A stretch of 16,302 nt of DNA from Rodentolepis nana (Eukaryota > Platyhelminthes > Cestoda > Cyclophyllidea > Hymenolepididae). The stretch is taken from NCBI GenBank assembly GCA_900617975.1, contig UZAE01013800.1:2718-19019 (forward strand). The letters are read 5' to 3'. Positions 1 through 7,344 of this stretch are shown piece after piece. Under the pieces are notes generated by a model. The model did no database searches, was not told the origin of the DNA, and worked only from the letters and a program-made list of their open reading frames with translations. The first letter of the stretch is position 1. The number at the start of each line of letters is the position of its first letter. The position numbers and the translations under genes were made by a program.

Positions 1-1171
1 ATTATTAGTTCATGTAATTAAGAAAGTGAGGTCAGTTTGTTTCATCGTCTGTGGCATTTTTATTCCTCCAGACGAGATGGTGTCGGTTTGCAAACAGGCA
101 TTGATGGTACTGCTTAATATTCCATTGATACTGATGAGATGTAACCAATAAAAAGAACCCGTATGTTCATGATTGGTTCCCAACTAATTCGAAGTTGCCA
201 AAAATTGGCGAGTTGGATAATTTCTACCAAACGTGCAATGCACTATTCCGCATATCATTAAAAAATTGTTTCCAGCGTAGCTAATGGATTCAAATACATT
301 TTGTAAGCGTTTTTAACAATTGACATGTTGAGGGTCAATAGAGGTGAATACAAACGATTGCTTCATCGTATACTTTATTATGATAGGTTATTAATATGAC
401 GATTTAACTATCCCCAATGAGAGCAACAGGGCTTCGTAGCAAAATAGATTGTAATATTATACAGGGCAAAACCATTTATCATAGTAGAGTTCACAAGAGG
501 CATAAGCATCTGAAATTTTATGGCATCAGACATGCTTTTTGAATATTTATTCAGCACTCTTAGTTCCCTATGGCATAACGTGCTTTTTTGGCAACCTTTA
601 ATCATTTTTACCAACTATTTTAACAATCACCAAATATATTTAATAAAGCTGCTCCCAACACTCATTTTGTTTTGATTGGTATCATGTGACCTGCCTGTTA
701 AAAGAATAGAAATCCCCCCACCCGCCACCCTCCCCCAACCACACAATTCGTCAGCCTTCCTGATCATTGCACCCCGTGGACGCACGTCCATGGAAATCAA
801 ACTCTCTACCAATGCAAATCTAAGGCAAACCTCGAGACAATTTAAAATGAATAAGCAGATTGCTTTGGGAGTGAACACAGGTAAACTGCAATTTATTATG
901 ACATTGAATCTTCTCTCGCGTTCTGTATTATATTAACACCGTAGACAATTCCTATGAAGATAAAAAATAGTGAAATAGCCTTTCCTCATGAAGAGTCTCA
1001 ATTTTGAGATTCCGCTAACCAATGTTTAACCTGGGGTGCAGCGGACTGCTACACCAATAAGCCTAGGCCATACTCAGTAATCTCTATGACAGATTAGGCT
1101 TCCCAAACTAGCTAAGCTATTACCAAGCTATAGGGGGAAGAGAAGAATGATGAGGAGTACGTTTTTCTGGG
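1..1171. other. AT-rich noncoding stretch
   Basis: No credible gene is visible on either strand. The reading frames here are short, start at arbitrary codons and show no recognisable motif. The only structured part is the C-rich tract at 714-736, listed separately. From about 1020 onward the base composition rises toward that of the retrotransposon remnant beginning near 1172. Confidence 0.6.
714..736 (-). other. G-quadruplex-forming motif (C-rich on plus strand)
   Basis: The plus strand has C-runs of 6, 3, 3 and 5 at 714-719, 721-723, 728-730 and 732-736, separated by loops of 1, 4 and 1 nt. The minus strand therefore meets the usual four-run G-quadruplex rule with very short loops, which favours a stable fold. 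The sequence shows the motif. A role is not shown, because no gene lies next to it. Confidence 0.6.
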
Positions 1172-1338
1172 TGTGACACGCCGGTAATGTGTGTAGGACG
1201 GAGGCTTAGTCTTTATCCACATGGCGGGTGGGGTTAAACAAACGGGCATCTCTGATAAGTTAATGTCAGTAGGTTCGTCGCACCCGATCCGTAACGTAGT
1301 AGCATGTGATTGGTAGCTAAGTGATGGCGTGTCCTACA
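1172..1338 (-). repeat. Probable short 3' LTR of the gypsy element
   Basis: The plus strand begins TGTGACACGCC at 1172 and ends GGCGTGTCCTACA at 1338. The ends are imperfect inverted repeats with terminal TG and CA, and one end abuts the polypurine tract. This gives an LTR of about 167 bp. A second possible outer end is the TGTAGGAC near 1191. With no 5' LTR in the window the outer boundary is inferred from the terminal repeat alone. Confidence 0.45.
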
Positions 1339-1341
1339 TAA

Positions 1342-1359
1342 CTCCCCTCCCCCCCCCCC
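1342..1359 (-). other. Polypurine tract of the gypsy element
   Basis: The minus strand reads a long G-run followed by AGGGGAGT, immediately upstream of TGTAGGAC, the likely first bases of the 3' LTR. In LTR retrotransposons this tract primes plus-strand DNA synthesis. Its place between the end of integrase and the LTR is as expected. Confidence 0.75.
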
Positions 1360-2541
1360 TAGAGCGTTTGTGGGGCCTGAAAGGTAAGAAATCGCTCGAA
1401 AAGTGTATGAAGGATTAACAGGAACGGAAGAAGGAGATGGGTAGGTAATCGGGGTCGATGGAGCATCCGATGCGGGTGTAGCCGAGGATTCCCAATAAGC
1501 CGGCTTCAACCTGTCGATGCTAACGGAATCCTTGGTACCATTACGGTCGAGGACGAAGTATTTTGGTTCGCGCCGGAGGACCTTGTATGGTATGTCGTAA
1601 GGTGGTTGGAGCGACTTCTTAACTGCGTCTACGCGGACGAAAACGAAAGGGGACGTATTCAATTCTTTGGGAATATTCGTGGATCCACCGTTAATATTAG
1701 AGGGTGTCGGAAGGACAGACCGGAAATGCACCTTGAGTTGGAAGGCGTACGACAAAGGATCTATCATCAGTATATTCGGGGATCGTGAAACCATTTCTAC
1801 CGGGAGCCGGAGCGTGGTGCCCAAGACAAGTTCCACTGGAGAGCGTCCGAGATCCTCTTTAACCGTGTTCCATATGGAAAGAAGAATTATGGGAAGACGC
1901 TCTGTCCAATTAACATCGGCCGAATTAGCGATGATGGCAGACTTAAGCTGTCGATGAAAACGCTCGACTAGACCGTTGCCCTCCGGATAATAGGCGGTGG
2001 TGCGTATGTGCGTTGAGCTCAAGAGCTGGTTTAACTCCCGAGACAACACAGAAGTGAATTGGGGTCCCCTGTCGATAGTTATTACGGCGGGAACTCCGAA
2101 AATGGATATCCGCGGATCCAACAGTGTCTTCGCCACCAACGTAGCAGATGTGTCGCGTTAGAGCACTGAGATTGGCCAACGTGTAAAACGGCCGATACAG
2201 GTTAGGATATGTGTATTAGAGTTCGAAGGTGGCAGCGGACTCACAATATCAACATGTATGTGGCGGAAACTGGCTTCTAGGAGGAGGAAAGCGGAGAGCG
2301 GTCTGCGGGAATGTTTTTGGACTTTGCTGGCCTGACAAGTGAAGCAATGACGAACGTCCTGTCGGATGTTCTTCCAAACAAAACGGTCGGTGATCAACTT
2401 CGTTGTGGGACGAATGCTCGGTTGCGACAGACCGTGGGAATGGTCAAACATTTTCCGGCGATATGCATGTGGGACAAATGGTCTCGGCTTGACGGTTGAA
2501 ATGTCGCAATGGATCCGTGTATTGGGGTCTGGTTGAGGTAA
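1342..2541 (-). pseudogene. Ty3/gypsy integrase, interrupted by one stop codon
   Basis: Integrase joins element DNA to the host chromosome. On the minus strand the zinc region (2451 to about 2310) has HGLSQP, where the family usually has a second His at the Gln, and a CFTC pair. The core keeps all three catalytic acids: Asp in HVDIVSP near 2245, Asp in TIDRGPQF near 2075 and Glu in NGLVERFHR near 1965. A TAA at 2158-2160 separates the first acid from the other two. The C-terminal module (about 1610-1490) resembles the GPY/F domain of this group, with PYDIPYKVL and SIDRLKPAYW. The frame runs on through the polypurine tract to 1234, which suggests that a small frameshift has hidden the natural stop just upstream of that tract. 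Confidence 0.88.
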
Positions 2542-3127
2542 TTATTCGAAACGTAACGAAGGGTTAGATGTGATTTCGGTGAAATCTGGATCCGACTTTT
2601 GTTCGGTGGCCAGGACTTGCGGATGGAGAGAGGGCACCCATATGTGGTTCAACTCCATGCGAGAAATCGCGTCGGTAACCACGTTACTCGCATCGTCAAT
2701 ATGGCGAAAATCATTTGTGAATTGCAAGACGAAATCCAAATGGCGAGTTTCTCTGGGGGAGTGGTGGTCTGAATTGGCCTGAAAAGTATAAATTAGGGGC
2801 TTGTGGTCGGTAAATATCGTAAACTGACGGCCGTCTAGTATATGGCGGAAGTGTTTGACTACTGGGTAGATTGCGAGTAAGTCCCTGCCAAACGTGCCAT
2901 AACGGGTCGCAGGAGAGGTGAGCTTCCTGGAGAAGAAGGAGAGTGGATGAGTTTCACCTCTAACCACCTGTTGCAGGACTGCCCCGACGGCCACTTGAAA
3001 TGCATCCGTCTTCAAAATGATTTGTGTTCCGCTGGAAGTGTCGAGATGGTTTAGGGTAGTCGCCCTGTGGAGCAGTTGTTTCACTTCCGCGAACGCGGAC
3101 TCAGCCTCTGGTGTCGTGCGGAAGTGC
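2542..3127 (-). pseudogene. Ty3/gypsy RNase H domain, with a frameshift and a changed catalytic residue
   Basis: This domain would degrade the RNA strand of the RNA-DNA hybrid. It follows RT after a one-base insertion near 3127, which moves it into a different frame. Visible family landmarks are LKTDAFQ near the start (first catalytic Asp), a YGTFGRDLLAIY block, FTIFTDHKPLIY (third Asp) and the NVVTDAISRM tail. The acidic residue of the second block is normally Glu and is Asp here, a likely loss of activity. The frame ends at a TAA at 2542-2544, but the same frame continues directly into the integrase zinc region, so this is an internal lesion and not the natural end. Confidence 0.87.
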
Positions 3128-3190
3128 TTTGGGTTGGCTTTTTAGCAAATCCGTGAGGGGCTGAAGTACTTGAGCGCAGTTGGGGACGAA

Positions 3191-3607
3191 TCATCCGTAA
3201 CAATTCACAACCCCCAAGAAACGACAGGGGCTCTTCACTGATTGAGGCATTGGGTAATCCAGGATGGATTGTGTCTTCTCAGGTAAGGGAGCGATTCTGT
3301 GTGCATTGATGAGGTGGCCAAGGAATTCGGTTTCGTCCTGGTCGAACATACACTTCTCGGGGTTCACCGTGATCCCGTACTCCTGTAGACGTACGAACAC
3401 CTGGCGCAGATGTTGCCTCTGCTACTCCGGGTTGGAGCTGATGATGAGAACGTCATCGATATAGACGTAAACGTAATCTAACCCGCGGAAGACTTGATCC
3501 ATGAATCGTTGCAAGGATTGGGCCGCATTGCGTAGACTAAAAGGCATACGTAGATATTCGAATAAACCGAATGGGAAAATTTGATTTGTACCTCTATCAA
3601 GGCTCAA
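3191..3607 (-). pseudogene. Ty3/gypsy reverse transcriptase fragment (palm to connection)
   Basis: The fragment copies RNA to DNA in the intact element. The 3607-3422 part shows the block leading into the palm (FGLFEYLRMPF), the fold-anchoring RNAAQSLQRFMDQVFRGLDYVY region and the catalytic YIDD box, which is intact. A TAG at 3422-3424 interrupts it. The same frame continues through the thumb/connection (YGITVNPEKC, EFLGHLINAHRIAPLPEK) and hits a TGA at 3191-3193. Downstream of that stop the frame still reads recognisable gypsy sequence to about 3128. The N-terminal fingers are absent: sequence upstream of about 3605 has no similarity to RT. Both stops lie in otherwise well-kept sequence, which points to point mutation after insertion. 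Confidence 0.88.
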
Positions 3608-4004
3608 AGAAGAGCTTGGAGATTGTGATGTCCCTCCTTTCGACTAGTCCAACTTGTTGGTGGATTATATATCTCCATCGTCCCTGGTTGTGATGGTTGA
3701 AGTAGCAAATAGATAAAGTCTCCATTTTTTCTCGAGTTTTTAAAACTGACTGGATTTCAACTCCCATTAGTAACGACAGCCGTATCCTCGTCGTAAGATT
3801 AGCCTCTGAAAGTCTTGTTTAACAATAATTAATGCAATCACAGATGTGTTAGTTCAGGGAATCTCTAGAAGAAATACTGATTTAACACCCCCCAAACAAT
3901 AACTAAAATAGAGATTTCCCAATTGTGAAAATTCTTTCAACGTACAACTAAAGTTAATGTAGCAGTGGTCTACCGAGCGCGTTATTTAGTAAAGAAAGAA
4001 TCTA
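3608..4004. other. Noncoding stretch between gypsy remnant and short retroelement
   Basis: AT-rich sequence without a recognisable gene. It begins at the broken 5' edge of the gypsy RT. I see no LTR, no gag-like sequence and no matching copy elsewhere in the window. The final bases (3989-4004) form the left target-site duplication of the next insertion. Confidence 0.55.
3989..4004. repeat. Left 16-bp target-site duplication of copy A
   Basis: Identical to 4330-4345 over 16 bases and positioned exactly at the A-rich 3' end of the minus-strand element. Confidence 0.85.
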
Positions 4005-4329
4005 TTTATTTATTTCAAATGGCAGGCGTTTTGATACCTATCATTAGCCCTTTAATTGACTTCGGGCTTCACAGAGGGAAGGTTCATCAAAGTAGCAGAA
4101 AGTCGAGGTGTGGGAAACAGAAGAGCGATTCACAGATGTAAAAGAGGCAGACAGACACAAAGGTAGAGAAAAGGGTAAGATGAGTACTGTGGAAGTGGTC
4201 GAATATGACAAGCAGTCGTGCCATGGTATTTTGAAGTCAGAAGTCAACTGCCGGTTAAAAGACTTTTTTGCCGTATGAGCATACGCTGCCCAGGGTGCAC
4301 CACGTGGAGGCAAGTCTATCGCACACCCC
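4005..4329 (-). mobile_element. Short non-LTR retroelement (copy A), SINE or truncated LINE
   Basis: The 325-bp block is bounded by an exact 16-bp direct repeat, GTAAAGAAAGAATCTA, at 3989-4004 and 4330-4345, which is a target-site duplication of target-primed reverse transcription. The element lies on the minus strand and ends in an A-rich tail with AAATAAATAAA beside the left duplication. Its last 200 bases match copy B near 5960-6170, and its final 65-70 bases match the tail of the LINE at 14731-14796. It could be a SINE that borrowed the LINE tail or a 5'-truncated LINE of a related family. No tRNA-type A or B box is evident in its head. An 89-codon open frame inside it is probably fortuitous. 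Confidence 0.85.
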
Positions 4330-4345
4330 GTAAAGAAAGAATCTA
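4330..4345. repeat. Right 16-bp target-site duplication of copy A
   Basis: Identical to 3989-4004 over 16 bases. It marks the 5' end of the minus-strand element, which begins GGGGTGTGCGATAGAC when read from 4329 downward. Confidence 0.85.
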
Positions 4346-4494
4346 AAATTACCGTTCATGTCAAGGATTTAGCCCTTTCGGAGAGCTGGCATTAAAATTA
4401 TAATACATCAACTGAATGCCTTTTACTTATCCCAAAGTAATCAAGTTATCTCTTGAATTAATTCTAAGGTGATTGAAGTTTATAAGGGCTACTA

Positions 4495-4755
4495 GCAACT
4501 AAGGCACCAGAACCTTGCCCTGCCTTCATCAGTCTCTACCTTCTACTGAACTTCGCAGCAACAACAAGTAAGGGAAGAAGACGGTTACCATTATAATTCC
4601 CAATTGTCTGTAAACTCGGAATTGGGAAGTATGAAGAATGAAGAAATGGAGTGGTCGGAGGTGGTTATCGTAGATATAGCGGAGTCTGAGAGTAGATGGA
4701 GGGCAGAAGTTGGAAACTGTGGGTAGGAACGCATGTGAGGGAAGATGCAACTAAG
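4495..4755. repeat. Possible small insertion flanked by a 9-bp direct repeat
   Basis: GCAACTAAG occurs at 4495-4503 and 4747-4755, enclosing 243 bp of different texture (purine-rich on the plus strand, with a TTCCCAATT/AATTGGGAA hairpin at 4597-4605 and 4620-4628). This is what a small mobile insertion with a target-site duplication would look like. No element family is recognised and a 9-bp match can occur by chance. Confidence 0.3.
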
Positions 4756-5959
4756 CTGATAAGGCCAAAACCGGAAATAGGTCTAAAAATTTTCATCAAA
4801 TGATTGACCCCGTCGCTTTAATTAGGCTTTAGTCCTCCACAAAACTGTGGCTTCCACGGACAGTTAGTGGCCCAAGACTACTAGAAAGGTGCTACCTAGA
4901 CACCCTCATAATTGTTTTAGGTAGTTTTATTTTTTTGTGCAGATGGCGAACTAATTGACATGACATTATGGATTATCCTTTACATTAGGTTATGAGGCGA
5001 AAGTCAGAAATGCCGAAACTCCATCAATACTAAACGCTGTAGAACCAGCTTTGTGTGACTTCGATTAGGTACTTACAAATTGAAAAGTAGGGTTAATGCT
5101 TCTTTCAAATCCATTTATTATTTGAGTATTTATTAGTTACCATAAGCTACTTTTCCGAGAAAAGAGGAAATTTTGATGAAACTGGTCCCTCTTACATTTT
5201 TATATTTTTGAGTAAGGAGAGTGTACTCGTTAATTAAACTTAATTAAATTTCAAATGCAAATGTTGCAGATTCGTCGAATTTAGTTGGTTAAATTTAAAG
5301 GTTGATTGTCCAAATTGGAAAACATCGAATCTAGGTAACTATAATCTTGTTACGACCAATGAAACATTATTGATAAAATAATGAAATTTACTTAATTATC
5401 TAACTATCTTCTAGAAGGAAGCATGTGACATTACCGCTAAAATCTCTATTTTCCAGCTTCCTTCATCGAAAGAACCTTGAGCTTGATCTATAGACTGGTT
5501 TATTTACATTTTTGGAAGGAAACGACTTCAAAGAGGAGCATCTACATAGGTAGGATAAAATGAGCATGGCTTGTGAGTTCATTACAGCTCATCCGGTTCT
5601 GCTATCAAAAGTGGGTTCAGGAAATGGGTACAATTGGGAGAGCATTCATAGAAGTTTCCTACCACACAACTTTTGAGAAGGTTGTCATACAACAGTATTG
5701 TTTAAAAAAATCACAACCTACATTGCTCAGCAGAGTACGAGGCTCTTTTATCTTTCATTTAAACACTGAGGATTCTATCTACATCTACAAGTTGAAAGTG
5801 CTTCTTCTTGGGGGGGGGGGGGGGGGGTTGAAAGTCTTTGGTAGTATATAGGAGGAACTCCTAACAGCTCACACAACCGAAATTTTCAAAATATAAATTT
5901 TCTATACAAGTTTCAAGTTTTTTAAATCTCACAATGCCCGTATGTGGAGAAAGCGTCAA
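4756..5959. other. Noncoding AT-rich stretch
   Basis: No supported gene. A 92-codon frame at 5573-5851 has no recognisable motif and its end reads through the 18-G homopolymer as a Gly run, so it is not treated as coding. The stretch otherwise shows only A/T-rich sequence. Confidence 0.55.
5810..5827 (+). repeat. Homopolymer of 18 G
   Basis: An uninterrupted run of 18 G follows CTTCTTCTT. It resembles the G-run of the gypsy polypurine tract at 1342-1359 (minus strand), but no TG-starting LTR end or integrase sequence lies beside it, so it is listed as a simple repeat. Confidence 0.8.
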
Positions 5960-6170
5960 ATACGAATTTTTTACCACCCTCACAGTGCTCACCTTACCTT
6001 TTCACTAACTTTGTGTCTGTCTGTCTGTCTGTCTCTTTACATCTGTGAATGACTCTTCTGTTCATCCCTCTTGACTTTTTATGACTTTAATGCACCTCCT
6101 CCATGTGAAGCCAAAGTCAACAAATGGACTAATGATGACCTTCGTAAAGCTTGCCATTTGATGTAAATAA
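5960..6170 (+). mobile_element. Short non-LTR retroelement (copy B), related to copy A
   Basis: From about 5970 this plus-strand stretch aligns with minus-strand copy A. Shared blocks include the TGTGTCTGTCTG run, CTTTTACATCTGTGAAT-like sequence, GAAGCC(C/A)AAGTCAA, GACTAATGAT and the terminal GCCATTTGATGTAAATAA. The (GTCT)n part is expanded here. Copy B is more diverged at its 5' edge, so the start is approximate. No convincing target-site duplication was found (only ACAATG at 5931 and 6177). Confidence 0.7.
6013..6034 (+). repeat. (GTCT)n microsatellite within copy B
   Basis: About five tandem tetranucleotide units sit at the point where copy A has about two and a half, so the expansion arose inside the element. 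Confidence 0.8.
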
Positions 6171-7344
6171 CTGATGACAATGAAGAGGTCATCCCAAGTA
6201 AAATTTTGCGTTCACACGATTGAGAACTCGTCTTTTGGTCCAGGGAGTATATGGCAATCTGGGGATCATAAAGGCGATTGAGGTTGTGCTTTTATATGAA
6301 ATAAATTTATTATAAATAAAATTTTAATTAGGATGTAAAAAGATATTTATCATTTATGTGAAAGTGCAAATTATTTTAGTAGTGGCTTTTTAATTCACTT
6401 TATAATATAAATAAAATTTGATATTTCCGTTAAGTGCCTTTAATTCATAAATTGCCGGTTTTGTGGGACACGTTTCGCTGTGTGCGTCATCGTATGCCTG
6501 CATGTCTGCTCGCCAGGATTGGGAGGTGCGGCCGTACAACTCTGTGTGCAGCGACCGTACAAACAGTGCCCAATCATCAACCTCTGTTTAACCTAAACCC
6601 CCATCCTGATCATGAGTAGCTCCCTGCGTGTACACTTTATCCGCAATGCCCGTACTGATTAAACGTGCTCCGTGCTACACAATTGGCAGGAGGGTTAAAT
6701 ATGAGTAGGGAATTTCGAGTATGAATATGGCCTCTGAAAAGATAAGCCACCTAAGTTGAAGTGAATTTGAGAGGGAACCAATTTCACTTGGAAGTGTAAC
6801 TTCTCGTCATCTTCATCCGAATGAGTTCATTTCCCCATAGCTAAAAATGTGTGATATAGAAGGGGACGAAAGCCAAGCAACTTCAACCAACTGAGAAGAC
6901 GCCTGTTGGGAACACGACGGTAACATGGCTCAAGCGGGGGTAGCACATGCACGTCCAAATATGAAGAAACACTTGAGAGGTCGAACATTCCAGTACGTTG
7001 CGGGTGCGATAGCACATGTATTTAAACTTCATTTCTGCTTAATGAGCCAGTATTCCATCTGTCTAACATTTCCGAAATGTCAACATGAGATATTCTGATC
7101 ATTTTTTAAATGGCTACTTTGAATCTTAAGTGGATATGTAATTTCTTTTACACTGAACTTCACATCAATTCCATTCTTATGATAAAACTCAATGAAAAGA
7201 TAATTGATTTAAGTATGAATATAATCTATTTGTATTCTATAACTGTGTTTAGTTACAGTGAAAACGTACCGATTTACTGGATCTATATTCGTAAGAGCCT
7301 TGATGACCAATGTTCATAAAAATTTTAAATCCAACTTTTGAGAA
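6171..7344. other. Noncoding stretch upstream of the SMYD4-like gene
   Basis: 6190-6440 is very AT-rich. 6440-6700 is richer in G+C but shows no recognisable protein or RNA motif. 7020-7340 is AT-rich and contains the promoter and 5' UTR of the downstream gene by position. I cannot point to a specific TATA box or initiator with confidence. Confidence 0.5.

Larger units (their letters stand above)
1172..3607 (-). mobile_element. Ty3/gypsy LTR retrotransposon, 5'-truncated and inactive
   Basis: Read on the minus strand, the order is reverse transcriptase, RNase H, integrase zinc region, integrase core, C-terminal GPY/F-like module, polypurine tract and probable 3' LTR. This order defines Ty3/gypsy (Metaviridae-type) pol. 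Gag, protease and the N-terminal half of RT are missing, and recognisable homology stops abruptly near 3605. The coding part carries in-frame stops at 3422-3424, 3191-3193, 2542-2544 and 2158-2160, and an extra base near 3127. Base composition is clearly richer in G+C than the surrounding DNA, consistent with an inserted element. No 5' LTR is visible upstream, so no target-site duplication can be assigned. Confidence 0.9.

Noticed and set aside
676..936. 86-codon plus-strand frame and the 83-codon minus-strand frame opposite
   Set aside because: Low-complexity Pro/Gly stretches come from the C-rich tract, and nothing else supports coding.
1667..1957. Plus-strand frames within the gypsy region
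   Set aside because: They are antisense shadows of the integrase frame.
4044..4313. 89-codon minus-strand open frame
   Set aside because: It lies inside the short retroelement copy A and is not kept in copy B.
4005..4329. tRNA-derived head with Pol III A and B boxes in copy A
   Set aside because: I looked for both boxes near the 5' end and found no acceptable match, so a tRNA origin is not claimed.
5573..5851. 92-codon plus-strand open frame
   Set aside because: No motif, an arbitrary start codon, and the C-terminal end is produced by the G homopolymer.
6434..6619. Short plus-strand frame in the GC-richer part of 6440-6700
   Set aside because: 61 codons, no motif, no splice or poly(A) context.
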